This document shows positions 19,687 through 28,679 of a DNA stretch of 64,000 nucleotides, piece after piece. The stretch comes from Sphingomonas sanxanigenens DSM 19645 = NX02 (GTDB lineage Bacteria; Pseudomonadota; Alphaproteobacteria; Sphingomonadales; Sphingomonadaceae). The notes under the pieces are model-generated. The model was given only the letters and a program-made list of their open reading frames with translations. It searched no databases and was not told where the DNA came from. The stretch's first letter is position 1. Each line of letters begins with the position of its first letter. The position numbers and the translations under genes are program-made. The stretch spans positions 2,970,520 to 3,034,519 of the forward strand of contig NZ_CP006644.1 of assembly GCF_000512205.2 (NCBI RefSeq). Reading direction: 5' to 3'.

Positions 19687-21477
19687 ATGCAGGTTCGCTT
19701 CTGGGGAACGAGAGGCTCGATCGCCAAGCCCGGGCCCTCCACCGTCCGCTATGGCGGCAACACCTCCTGCGTCGAGGTGCGATCCAGCGCCGGCACGCAA
19801 ATCGTGATCGACTGCGGCACCGGCGCGCATGCGCTGGGCCAGGCGATCCTGGCGGAGGCCGGTGGCGGACCGACGCGGGGCGCGATCCTGATCAGCCACA
19901 CCCATTGGGATCATATCCAGGGCATACCCTTCTTCGCGCCGCTGTTCGCAGCCGGACATCATTGGGATTTCTATGCCCCGCGCGGCTTCGGAGACAGCCT
20001 GCGCGATACCTTGGCCGGGCAGATGGACTTCACCTATTTCCCGGTGACCCTGGAGGCGTTCGCCGCCGAGGTCGGCTATCATGACCTGGGCGAGGGCAGC
20101 TTCGCGATCGACGATGTCCGCATCACGACGCGCTTCCTCAACCATCCTGCCCTTACCCTCGCCTATCGCCTGGAATGCGACGGCGCGAGCCTGGTCTATG
20201 CCTGCGATCATGAGCCGCACAGCCGTGCGTTGGCGAAGGCGGAAGGGCCGATCCACGGGCAGGATCTGGATCACAGCGCCTTTCTGGCGGGCGCCGACCT
20301 CGTCATCCACGACGCGCAATATACCCCCGCCGAATATGACGCGAAGATCGGATGGGGGCACAGCACGCCGCATTATGCGGCGATGGTCTGCCGCGCCGCA
20401 GGCGTCGCACGGCTGGCCTTCACCCACCACGATCCGATGCGCACCGATGCCGATGTCGATGCGCTGGTGGCCGAACTCGAGCAGGATGGCATCGGGCTGC
20501 AACCGCTCGAGATCATCGCCGCTGCCGAAGGGCTGACCATCCTGGTCGAGGGCCGGGCCGCGCCTGCCGCGGAGCCCGCGCCAAGTGCGCTCGCGGCGTC
20601 GGCGCCATCGGCCGATACGTCGCCGCTGGTGCTCGTGGTCGCCAATGATCTCGATGCGGACGATCCGCTGCGCCAGGCGCTCGAGGACGAGCATGTCCGC
20701 ACCGCCTTCGCGTCCAGTGCGGCGGCGGTACCCGAACTCGCCGCAACCGCCAGTCCTCAACTGCTCATCGTCGACGATGATCGCCGTCCCGCCGGCATCG
20801 ACACCCCCGAGGCGGCGGAACGGGTGGTGGCGGAAACGGCCGCCGGCCTCCCGCCGCCGCTGATCGTCGCCAGTTCGGGCGCCAAGCCGGCGCAGCGCGT
20901 GCTGCCGCCCGATGGCGACTGGATCGAGCGCCCCTTCTCGCGCGAGTTCGCCCGCGCGCGCATCCGCACCGCGCTCACCCGCAGCGAATTCCGGTGGGTC
21001 AGGCCCCCCTTGCCCGATAATGAGGTGGAGCGGCTGCAGGCGCTGCTCGCCACAGGGTTGCTCGACAGCCCGCGGGAGGAACGCTTCGATCGCATCACCC
21101 GCCTCGCCGCCGCGCTGTTTCGCGTGCCGGTCGCGCTCGTCTCGCTGATCGACACCAACCGGCAATGGTTCAAGTCATGCGTCGGGCTCGATGCCACCGA
21201 AACCTCCCGCGAAGTCTCGTTCTGCGCGCATGCGGTCGCCGATGGCGGGATGCTCGTCGTCCCCGATGCGCTGCAGGACCGGCGCTTCGCCGACAATCCG
21301 GCGGTGACCGGGGGCATGCATGTGCGCTTCTATGCGGGTGCGCCGCTGCGGCTGACGGCGGGCGGCTGCGCCGGCACCTTGTGCATCGTCGATATCCGCC
21401 CCCGCGCATTCGACGATGCCGACCGCGCGCGGTTGCGCGACCTCGCCGATCTGCTGGAACTGGAGATCAACCGCTGA
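19687..21477 (+). CDS. Metallo-beta-lactamase fold / receiver-like / GAF fusion protein
   Basis: 596 residues in three parts. Residues 1-285 are a metallo-hydrolase of the RNase Z/PhnP-like type with HTHWDH at 71-76, a later CDHEPH and THHDPMRTD. Residues about 312-425 resemble a response-regulator receiver: the phosphoacceptor strand QLLIVDDD is near residue 363, but the usual KP(F) lysine is replaced by Arg415 (ERPF). Residues about 446-596 are a GAF domain of the type found before sensor kinases (LLDSPREERFDRITRLAA, SLIDTNRQWFKSCVGL). It likely senses a small ligand and controls hydrolysis of a phosphodiester, which is inference. It is monocistronic, convergent with the GMC gene. Confidence 0.85.
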   Translation: MQVRFWGTRGSIAKPGPSTVRYGGNTSCVEVRSSAGTQIVIDCGTGAHALGQAILAEAGGGPTRGAILISHTHWDHIQGIPFFAPLFAAGHHWDFYAPRGFGDSLRDTLAGQMDFTYFPVTLEAFAAEVGYHDLGEGSFAIDDVRITTRFLNHPALTLAYRLECDGASLVYACDHEPHSRALAKAEGPIHGQDLDHSAFLAGADLVIHDAQYTPAEYDAKIGWGHSTPHYAAMVCRAAGVARLAFTHHDPMRTDADVDALVAELEQDGIGLQPLEIIAAAEGLTILVEGRAAPAAEPAPSALAASAPSADTSPLVLVVANDLDADDPLRQALEDEHVRTAFASSAAAVPELAATASPQLLIVDDDRRPAGIDTPEAAERVVAETAAGLPPPLIVASSGAKPAQRVLPPDGDWIERPFSREFARARIRTALTRSEFRWVRPPLPDNEVERLQALLATGLLDSPREERFDRITRLAAALFRVPVALVSLIDTNRQWFKSCVGLDATETSREVSFCAHAVADGGMLVVPDALQDRRFADNPAVTGGMHVRFYAGAPLRLTAGGCAGTLCIVDIRPRAFDDADRARLRDLADLLELEINR

Positions 21478-21496
21478 GCGCGCCCGAAGCGAAGCG

Positions 21497-23158
21497 TCAG
21501 CGCATCCGCTGGCCGACGCCGGCGCCCGCCTGCCGCGGCAGATCCAGCGCTTCCTGATCCGCCGGCACGCTGCGGCCGAACCGACCGAGGATCGAATCGG
21601 CGGTGCGCATCGCCAGCGCGATGATCGTCAAGGTCGGGTTCGCCCAGCCGGAGGTGGGAAACAGCGCGCTGCCCGCGACATGGAGATTGTCGATGCCGTG
21701 AACGCGGCCGAACCCATCGGTCACGCCGGCACGCGGGCTATCGGCCATGCGCAACGTGCCCATATGGTGATAGCCGCCGATCGGGTGCGAACTGATCAAC
21801 GGGTCGGTCGCCCAGTCGCGCGCGGCGTCCTCCAGCCAGGCCGCGGGTTCGACACGCCCCAGCCCCAGCCGCTCGGTCTCGCGCCCGAGCGCCGCGACGA
21901 GGCCGGCGATGCTGTGCTTGTCGAGCGGGCTCGTCCGCCAGTCGAGCTTGACGCGCGGCACGCCCGCCGCGTCGACATCGTCGGACAGCATCACACGGCT
22001 CGCCGGGTTGGGCGCCTGTTCGGCGCGCACCACCAGCGCGACGTCGAGCCGCCCCAGCCGGTTGAGCAGCCAGGGGCGCAACGGGTCGGACAGCGCCTGC
22101 GCCTGATTCACGATCCGCTTGGTGAACTTCCACACCGACCGGCCCTGCCGGGTCGGCGCGGTCCGGTGCTTGGCGTGCAGATAGGCGCGCATCAGCAGCG
22201 CTTCCTGCGCATCTTCCGGACGGCGGCCGGCGATGGTGAGCGATGTGTTGAGCAACCCCTCACGCGCCTGCAGCGCCGCCGATGGCGCGAGTAGCGGCGC
22301 AAGCTGCTCGCCGTTGAGGTCGCGCTTCTGGAAGGCCGCGAGCAACTGCCACGCGGCGCCATCGACGATGCGGCCGCCGCGCGCGTGCGGATGCTCCATG
22401 AAGAACCGGCCCACCAGGTCATGGCCGTTGCCCAGCCCGCGCGACATCACCGAGCGCGAGGCGAGCATCAGTCGCGGCGATTCGATGCCGCCCGCGGCGA
22501 GCACATGATGGCCGGCACGCACCTGCAGCCGCCGTCCGGACAGCGCGACGACATCGAGCCGCTCGATGCATCGTCCGGATGGCGCAGCGACGATTTCCCG
22601 CACCGTCGCATGGGTGACGACGGTGCATCGCGGATGATCGACGAGATCGCTGCAGCGCGCGAAGGAGAAGCGATCGAACTGGTCGTCGAAGCTCCACAGC
22701 GGCGTCGCCAGTTCGGCGCGTGACAGGCGTGCGAGCACGCCGCCGAGTTCCGCGGCATCGGGCACCTGCGGCTTGAGCCCCAGCGCGGCGCGCGCTTCGG
22801 CATAATAGGGGCGCAGGGTCTCGGCGCCGAACGGCCAGCCCGAATGCGGCACCCAATTGCGCCGGGCGAAGTCGATCGGATCGAATTCGGCGCAGCGACC
22901 GCCCCAGATCGCGGTGGTGCCGCCGAAAAAACGCAGCCGGGCATCGCGCAGTTCGTAATAGTCGCGGCCGACACTCTCGCCATCGTTGAGATCGGCGATC
23001 GCCGCTTCCCAATCGAGCCCTCCGCTTTCAAGCAGCACGACCGAACGGCCGGCGGCAAGCAGTCGCCGGGCCATCGTGATGCCCGCCGCGCCGCCGCCGA
23101 TCACGGCCACGTCCGCGGCGATGCTGTCGGGTGCATCGGAAAGAAGGTCGATATGCAT
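21497..23158 (-). CDS. GMC-family FAD-dependent oxidoreductase
   Basis: 553 residues. The FAD dinucleotide-binding loop VIGGGAAGITMARRL is at residues about 20-34. RRLQVRAGHHVLAAGGIESPRLML is the GMC second signature. The C-terminal block YHHMGTLRMADSPRAGV with NLHVAGSALFPTSGWANPTLT is the GMC_oxred_C domain with the catalytic His/Asn region. No signal peptide is visible. It would oxidise an alcohol or sugar; the substrate is unknown. It starts 5 bases after the anti-sigma gene, so it is probably in the sigma-factor operon. Confidence 0.87.
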   Translation of the reverse strand: MHIDLLSDAPDSIAADVAVIGGGAAGITMARRLLAAGRSVVLLESGGLDWEAAIADLNDGESVGRDYYELRDARLRFFGGTTAIWGGRCAEFDPIDFARRNWVPHSGWPFGAETLRPYYAEARAALGLKPQVPDAAELGGVLARLSRAELATPLWSFDDQFDRFSFARCSDLVDHPRCTVVTHATVREIVAAPSGRCIERLDVVALSGRRLQVRAGHHVLAAGGIESPRLMLASRSVMSRGLGNGHDLVGRFFMEHPHARGGRIVDGAAWQLLAAFQKRDLNGEQLAPLLAPSAALQAREGLLNTSLTIAGRRPEDAQEALLMRAYLHAKHRTAPTRQGRSVWKFTKRIVNQAQALSDPLRPWLLNRLGRLDVALVVRAEQAPNPASRVMLSDDVDAAGVPRVKLDWRTSPLDKHSIAGLVAALGRETERLGLGRVEPAAWLEDAARDWATDPLISSHPIGGYHHMGTLRMADSPRAGVTDGFGRVHGIDNLHVAGSALFPTSGWANPTLTIIALAMRTADSILGRFGRSVPADQEALDLPRQAGAGVGQRMR

Positions 23159-23163
23159 AGGGA

Positions 23164-23934
23164 TCAGTCCAGGCGATTATCGGCTAGGTCTTCGGCGGCG
23201 ATGTCCAGCGCCTCCGGGCTGTCCATGCCGGTCAGGGCATAGGCGATATCGCCGTGCCGCCAATAGGCGACCGAAGCATCCCCCTTGCGGACGACGACCG
23301 GCCGCAAGGGCGCGGCAGCGGCGTTGCGCACCGCGAAGATCGAAACCGGCTGGCCGGCGGCGGTTCGGGCCATGATCTGCAGCGCCGGGCCATCGTCCGA
23401 CGGAAAGATCTGGACGTCGGTGATCTGCCAGTGATCGGGCAGCACCGGCACGCGGATCTGGGTGGAACGCATCACGTCGCCGGCATCGAACACGCTGGTC
23501 TCGGGCTGCGAAACCATGGTCTCCCGCAACAGCCCCGTACGGAACGAGGTGACCGCGTCGCTGACATAATCAGGCGCGCCGGCGGAAACCTCCATCGTCG
23601 GCCCGATCAGCAGCACCCCGCAGAACACGGCGGCAAGCGCCCCGATGGCGCCGAGCCGGGCGGGCGAAAAGAAACGCGTGGCCACGCTCCGCCGGGATTT
23701 GCCGCCGGCGAGCCGGGCGGACAGCAGATCGGCAGTCGCCAGCAGGTCCGGCGGGGCATCGTGCGGCTCCGCATGGGCGAGGCGCAGCGCGGTGCGCGCG
23801 CGCATGTCCGCCAGCATCCGCGCCGCCGCTTCAGGGCATCGCGTCAGATGATCCTCGACGGCAAGCCGCCGTTCCGGATCCAGTTCGCCATCCAGATAGG
23901 CGTCGATCTCGACATCGCTCACCCGATCATGCAT
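23164..23934 (-). CDS. Anti-sigma factor (transmembrane)
   Basis: 256 residues. The N-terminus VSDVEIDAYLDGELDPERRLAVEDHLTRCPEAA is the anti-sigma zinc-finger-like domain, with an HxxxC pair in LTRCP context. One membrane segment follows near residues 92-114 (ARLGAIGALAAVFCGVLLIGP). The remaining about 140 residues would be periplasmic. It presumably holds the ECF sigma factor encoded just upstream (8-base overlap) at the membrane and releases it on an envelope signal. Confidence 0.87.
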   Translation of the reverse strand: MHDRVSDVEIDAYLDGELDPERRLAVEDHLTRCPEAAARMLADMRARTALRLAHAEPHDAPPDLLATADLLSARLAGGKSRRSVATRFFSPARLGAIGALAAVFCGVLLIGPTMEVSAGAPDYVSDAVTSFRTGLLRETMVSQPETSVFDAGDVMRSTQIRVPVLPDHWQITDVQIFPSDDGPALQIMARTAAGQPVSIFAVRNAAAAPLRPVVVRKGDASVAYWRHGDIAYALTGMDSPEALDIAAEDLADNRLD

Positions 23935-24454
23935 CGCGACCGCCGATCAGGCGCAAGCGACGCTCGTCCGGCAACGCGCCCGCGTCACGCAGCGCCGCCC
24001 GCGCTCTGCCCAGGCGGGACATGACCGTGCCAATCGGGATCGCGAGCGCATCGGCGGTCTCGCGATAGCTGAGCCCCTCGATTGCCACGAGATGGAGTAC
24101 GGCACGCTGCGGTTCGGGCAGCGCCGCAAAACGATTGCCGATGTCGCGCAGCAACAGCGCCTGTTCCTGCTCTCCCTCATTCACGGCGCCCTGATGGGCT
24201 TGCGCCAAGCCCTCGAGTCCACGCCGTTCGACCGCCGCGTGGCGTCTACCGCTAATGAACTGATTATGAACGATAGCAAGTAACCAGGATTTCAGCGAAG
24301 CGCCCTGCCGAAAAGTCGAGGCGCCCTCGATCCCGCGCAACAATGACTGCTGGACGAGGTCGTCGGCGGCGACCGCATCGTGGACGAGCGAGCGCGCATA
24401 GCGGCGCATCGCCGCAAGATGCTTGGCTACATCGACCGAGAACGCCTCACTCAT
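23927..24454 (-). CDS. ECF-type RNA polymerase sigma factor
   Basis: 175 residues. Region 2 is visible (RYARSLVHDAVAADDLVQQSLLRGIE). Region 4 carries the helix-turn-helix (LPEPQRAVLHLVAIEGLSYRETADALAIPIGTVMSRLGRARAAL). It starts the operon with the anti-sigma factor and the GMC oxidoreductase, the usual arrangement for a stress-responsive, self-regulating ECF system. I could not identify a convincing -35/-10 pair in the 64 bases between this gene and the flippase stop codon. Confidence 0.92.
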   Translation of the reverse strand: MSEAFSVDVAKHLAAMRRYARSLVHDAVAADDLVQQSLLRGIEGASTFRQGASLKSWLLAIVHNQFISGRRHAAVERRGLEGLAQAHQGAVNEGEQEQALLLRDIGNRFAALPEPQRAVLHLVAIEGLSYRETADALAIPIGTVMSRLGRARAALRDAGALPDERRLRLIGGRDA

Positions 24455-24518
24455 ACGCCATATACGCCCGAACCGTTGGTTTAATCCGGGCTACGGCAAA
24501 AAATTCAGCGCATGAACT

Positions 24519-25850
24519 TCATGCCGTTCCCTGCTGTGAGACGCGCTCGACGCGCACCATCCGCATTGCGGCGATCGCCGAGAGCAAGCCGCCCAGCAAT
24601 CCCATTCCGACAAACGCCCAACCGGCGCCGATCAACCCGTCGATCGGCAGCCGCCAGACCATCAGCCCGACGAACAGCAGCGCCGAAACCACCGCGACCG
24701 CCAGCGGCACGCCGGGCCGTCCGAGCGCGAACATGATGGGGTCCGCCGGAAAGGCGAGCACGCGGATCGTCGTCCCCGCGCCCACCGCAACCAGCACCGG
24801 CGCCGCCGCGACGAACTCGCGACCGAACACGGCATCGACGATCAGCGGTCCGAGCAGCCAGATCAGCCCGGTGACGAGAATGCCGACGCCGAACGCGGCA
24901 AGCCCGGCGCGCACCGCCGCGCGGCGCAGCCGATCCCACGAGCGCGCCGCGATCAGCCGCGCGAGATCGGGGTACAGCGCCTGGTTCATCAATTCGATCG
25001 GCTTGATCATGCCGGTGCCGAGCTCGCGCGCGATGCGAAACAGGCCGGCGGCAGCGGGCCCCAGCATCCAGGCGACGATCATCACCGCAAGCTGGGTCGG
25101 CACCAATTGCACCGAACTGTTGAGGTTGGAGAGGATGGCGAAGCGCCACATCCCCGGATTGGCGTCTGACAGGCCGCGCAGCGACGGCGTGAAGCCGGTC
25201 AGCAGATCGTGGCGCCACGCTTCGCGCCACGCGAGGACGCCACCGGCAATCGCCCCCAGCCAGCCGGCGACGACCCAGGCCGCGATATACCAGGCCAGTC
25301 CCCCGCCGGTCAGCGCAAGTATGGCGATCAGCACCAGCCGGAACGCAGGGGTAATCACCGCCTGCGCGGTCAGCAGATCGAACCGGTTGAGCAGCCGCAG
25401 GATTGCCTTGGGAGTCGCAATCGAATTGGCGAAGGCGAGCGGCGCGGCGCATTGCGCCAGAAAGACGAGATCGGGGCCCCATCCCAGCCGCCCGGCCATG
25501 AACGGCGCGGCGATCACCGTCGCCAGGGCAGCAAGCGTGGAGGCGCCGAGATCGAGCAGGGTGCCCGCCTTGAACAGCGCCTGCACCGCGGGCAGATCGC
25601 GCGAATTGAGGTGCGGCACGCCGTAGCGGATGATCGCCTGGTTCGATTCGAACTGCGCGAGGCCGGTCAGCAGCATCACCTGCGCGACCACCACCGAGAA
25701 GACGCCGAACCCCTCCAGCCCAAGCCCGCGCGCCGCCATCGCGAAGGTACCGAGTTGCATCACGCCCGCGGCGGTCTTCCCGCCCAGCAACAGGCCGGCG
25801 TTGCGCACCGCGCGCTTGAGGATGCCGCCCTGCGGATGGGGGTGAGTCAT
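24519..25850 (-). CDS. Polysaccharide/lipid flippase (oligosaccharide translocase family)
   Basis: 443 residues from the ATG at 25850, preceded by AGAAAG; a GTG eight codons upstream is possible. It is very hydrophobic with about 12 membrane segments. The N-terminus (RNAGLLLGGKTAAGVMQLGTF, LGLEGFGVFSVVVAQVMLL) is typical of the Wzx/MATE-like polysaccharide exporter fold. It probably flips a lipid-linked saccharide across the inner membrane. There are no glycosyltransferases nearby, so the partner pathway is not evident. Confidence 0.82.
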   Translation of the reverse strand: MTHPHPQGGILKRAVRNAGLLLGGKTAAGVMQLGTFAMAARGLGLEGFGVFSVVVAQVMLLTGLAQFESNQAIIRYGVPHLNSRDLPAVQALFKAGTLLDLGASTLAALATVIAAPFMAGRLGWGPDLVFLAQCAAPLAFANSIATPKAILRLLNRFDLLTAQAVITPAFRLVLIAILALTGGGLAWYIAAWVVAGWLGAIAGGVLAWREAWRHDLLTGFTPSLRGLSDANPGMWRFAILSNLNSSVQLVPTQLAVMIVAWMLGPAAAGLFRIARELGTGMIKPIELMNQALYPDLARLIAARSWDRLRRAAVRAGLAAFGVGILVTGLIWLLGPLIVDAVFGREFVAAAPVLVAVGAGTTIRVLAFPADPIMFALGRPGVPLAVAVVSALLFVGLMVWRLPIDGLIGAGWAFVGMGLLGGLLSAIAAMRMVRVERVSQQGTA

Positions 25851-25901
25851 GGCCGGGCTTTCTAGGCTTCGCACGTGCGAAAGCCATCGGAATCCGCGAG
25901 G

Positions 25902-27959
25902 TCACTCACCCGAAGGCAGCGCCCGCTCCAGTTCCGCCAGCCAAGCCGCCGCGGTGCCATCCGATGGCGCCCGCCAGTCGCCGCGCGGCGAGAGCGCGGC
26001 GGCGCCGGAGACCTTGGGCCCGTTCGGAATCGCCGAGCGCTTGTACTGGCTGATCTGGAAGAAGCGGAACAGGAAGCTCTTCAGCCAGTGCCGGATCGTC
26101 GGCAGGTCATAGGCGTTGCGGCCGCTTTCGGGGAAATCGATCGGCCAGCTGCCGCGCTCGGCATCCCGCCACGCGTGCCAGGCGAGAAACGCCACCTTCG
26201 ACGGCGGCAGCCCGAAATGCGCGACATAATGGAGGAAGAAGTCGTTGAGCGCGTAAGGCCCGATCTTGCTTTCCGTGCTCTGCAGCGCGCCGCCGGCATC
26301 CGCTGGCACCAGTTCGGGCGAAATCTCCGTGTTCAGGATCGCGGTCAGCACGCGATCGGTCTCGACGTCGAACTGGTTGGTCTGCACGCACCAGCGGATC
26401 AGATACTGGATCAGCGTCTTGGGCACGCCGCAATTGACGGCATAGTGGCTCATCTGGTCGCCGACGCCATAGGTGCACCAGCCAAGCGCCAGTTCGGAGA
26501 GATCGCCGGTGCCGACCACGAAGCCGCCGCGCTGGTTGGCGAGGCGGAACAGATAGTCGGTGCGCAGCCCCGCCTGCACATTCTCGAAGGTGATGTCGTA
26601 GAGCGGTTCGCCCGCCGCGAACGGATGGCCCATGTCGGTCAGCAACTGCCGCGCGGCGGGGCGGATATCGATTTCCTCGCCGGTCACGCCCAGCGCGTTC
26701 ATCAGTGCCCAGGCGTTGGACCTGGTGCCGTCGCTGGTGGCAAAGCCCGGCATGGTGAAGCCGAGCACGGCGGTGCGCAGCAGCCCCATCACGTCGCAGG
26801 CCTTGGCGGCGACGATCAGCGCATGCGTCGAATCGAGCCCGCCCGAAACGCCGATCACCATCGTCGTGCCCGCGGTTGCGCGGAAGCGACGGACGAGCGC
26901 CTCGACCTGAATGTTGAAGGCCTCGTAGCAATCATCGTCGAGCCGCCGGGGATCGTCCGGCACGAACGGGAAGCGCCGCACCTTGCGCTCCAGCCCGACA
27001 TCCTTGAGCACCGGACGATGCTCGAAGGTCACGCGGCGGAAGCGCCGCTCGGGATGGCCGGCTGCGACCGCAGCATCGTTGAACGTGCCGGTGCGCATCC
27101 GCTCCAGCCGCAGCCGCTGCACGTCGACATCGGCATAGATGATCTCGGCATCGCTGCCGAAGCGCGTCGATTCCGCGAGCAGGTCGCCCAGTTCATGGAT
27201 CATCGCCTGCCCGTCCCACGCGAGGTCGGTGGTGCTCTCCCCCGGCCCGGCCGCCGAATAGGCATAAGCAGAGATCGTCCGCATCGATTGCGCGGCGGAG
27301 AGAAGCGCACGGTCGCGCGCCTTGCCGATGATGATGTTGGAGGCGGAAAGGTTGCAGAGAATGAGCGCGCCGGCGAGCGCTCCCGCGGTCGAGGGCGGCG
27401 TCGGCGCCCAATAATCCTCACAGATCTCGACATGAAAGCTGAAGTCGGCAAGGTCGGTCGCGGCGAAGATCAGGTCCGGACCGAAAGGCGCGGTCTGCCC
27501 CGCCACCTCGATTTCCAGCCCCGCCAGCCCGGCGCCGGCGGCGAACCAGCGCTTCTCGTAATATTCCCGATAATTGGGAAGATAGGATTTGGGCACGACG
27601 CCGAGAATGCGGCCGTGCGCGATCACCACCGCGCAATTATAGAGCCGCCCGGCCCGCTGCAGCGGCGCGCCCACCAACAGCACCGGCGTGATGTCGATGC
27701 TCGCGGCGACGATGCGTGCAAGGCCCGCGCGCACCGCCTGCTGCATCACCTCCTGCAAATGGAGATCGTCGATCGCATAGGAGGAGATGTTGAGTTCGGG
27801 GAAGACCAGCAGATCCGCCGCCTTCGCGCTGGCGAGCCGCGCGAGCGCGATCGCCGCATCGACATTGGCGGCGACGTCTCCCACGCTCGCCACCGGCGTG
27901 GCGGCAGCGACACGGACGAAGCCGTGCGCGTGGATCGAGTTGAACTGGGCTGGCTTCAT
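25902..27959 (-). CDS. nadE: Glutamine-dependent NAD+ synthetase
   Basis: 685 residues, the long fused form. Residues about 14-290 are a nitrilase-type glutaminase with Glu in LLVFPELNIS, Lys in VVPKSYLPNYREYYEKRWF and Cys in VEICEDYWAP. The C-terminal synthetase has the PPi loop VIGVSGGLDSTHALIVAAK and GTGDLSELALGWCTYGVGD. It converts nicotinate adenine dinucleotide to NAD+ using glutamine-derived ammonia. The ATG has GAGG eight bases upstream. It is 42 bases downstream of the YbaN-like gene, likely in the same transcript. Confidence 0.95.
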   Translation of the reverse strand: MKPAQFNSIHAHGFVRVAAATPVASVGDVAANVDAAIALARLASAKAADLLVFPELNISSYAIDDLHLQEVMQQAVRAGLARIVAASIDITPVLLVGAPLQRAGRLYNCAVVIAHGRILGVVPKSYLPNYREYYEKRWFAAGAGLAGLEIEVAGQTAPFGPDLIFAATDLADFSFHVEICEDYWAPTPPSTAGALAGALILCNLSASNIIIGKARDRALLSAAQSMRTISAYAYSAAGPGESTTDLAWDGQAMIHELGDLLAESTRFGSDAEIIYADVDVQRLRLERMRTGTFNDAAVAAGHPERRFRRVTFEHRPVLKDVGLERKVRRFPFVPDDPRRLDDDCYEAFNIQVEALVRRFRATAGTTMVIGVSGGLDSTHALIVAAKACDVMGLLRTAVLGFTMPGFATSDGTRSNAWALMNALGVTGEEIDIRPAARQLLTDMGHPFAAGEPLYDITFENVQAGLRTDYLFRLANQRGGFVVGTGDLSELALGWCTYGVGDQMSHYAVNCGVPKTLIQYLIRWCVQTNQFDVETDRVLTAILNTEISPELVPADAGGALQSTESKIGPYALNDFFLHYVAHFGLPPSKVAFLAWHAWRDAERGSWPIDFPESGRNAYDLPTIRHWLKSFLFRFFQISQYKRSAIPNGPKVSGAAALSPRGDWRAPSDGTAAAWLAELERALPSGE

Positions 27960-28001
27960 CCCATCGCCTCAAGCATCATTCCCGGCGCATGTCGAGCGAG
28001 G

Positions 28002-28430
28002 TCACTGCGCCCGCGGCACCGGCCGCGAGACGACATAGGCCATGCAACCCACGAAGACTGCAAGCACCCCGATGCCGAGCGGCCATGATGGCTGCGTGCC
28101 CCACAGGAAGCTCGCATAGCCGACGATCATGCCCGCGACCGCGGCGATCTTGCCACGCCGCGGGATCGCGCCTTCCTCGCGCCAGCTCCGCACCGGCGGC
28201 CCGTAACGCGGATGATCGAGCAGCCAGGCTTCGAGCCGCGGCGAGGAGCGGGTGAAGCAGGCCGCGGCGATGATCAGGAAGACCGTGCCCGGCATGACCG
28301 GCAGGATGATGCCGACGATTCCCACAACGACGAAGGCCAGCCCGAGTGCCGCCCACAGCCGTTGCCGCATCGACTCGCCGAGCCGGCGTGGCGGCGGAGC
28401 GCGTTCGTCACCCCCGGGTGTGATCGGCAT
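28002..28430 (-). CDS. YbaN/DUF454-family inner-membrane protein
   Basis: 142 residues from the ATG at 28430; an ATG at 28370 giving 122 residues is equally reasonable. The core LWAALGLAFVVVGIVGIILPVMPGT, ACFTRSSPRLEAWLLDHPRYGP and WREEGAIPRRGKIAA matches the DUF454 (YbaN) family. Three or four membrane segments are expected. The role is unknown. It overlaps the DUF4169 gene by about 23 bases if the longer start is used. Confidence 0.85.
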   Translation of the reverse strand: MPITPGGDERAPPPRRLGESMRQRLWAALGLAFVVVGIVGIILPVMPGTVFLIIAAACFTRSSPRLEAWLLDHPRYGPPVRSWREEGAIPRRGKIAAVAGMIVGYASFLWGTQPSWPLGIGVLAVFVGCMAYVVSRPVPRAQ

Positions 28431-28614
28431 CCTCCTCGCGGCCCTCGCGGCGGGCCCCCTCCAGCAGCGCCTCGCGACGTGCCTGTTCATCGGCCTCCGC
28501 ACGCCGTTCGGCGAGCGTGCGGCCGAACTTCGCACGGTTGGCCGCCGCCACCGTTTCGGCGGTGGCGCGGGCCTTGGCCTTGCGCGTCAGCCTGAGGTTC
28601 ACGACTTCGCCCAT
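28408..28614 (-). CDS. Small DUF4169-like protein
   Basis: 68 residues. The N-terminus MGEVVNLRLTRKAKARA and the pattern AAANRAKFGRTLAERR match the short alphaproteobacterial DUF4169 family as I remember it. It is highly charged, probably helical, with no membrane segment. Function is unknown. It lies directly upstream of the YbaN-like gene. Confidence 0.75.
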   Translation of the reverse strand: MGEVVNLRLTRKAKARATAETVAAANRAKFGRTLAERRAEADEQARREALLEGARREGREEDADHTRG

Positions 28615-28679
28615 CGTCCGTCCGATCGCCTGTCCGTCAATCGGGCCTTAGGCGCTGACGCCGTTGCAACGCAATCGCA

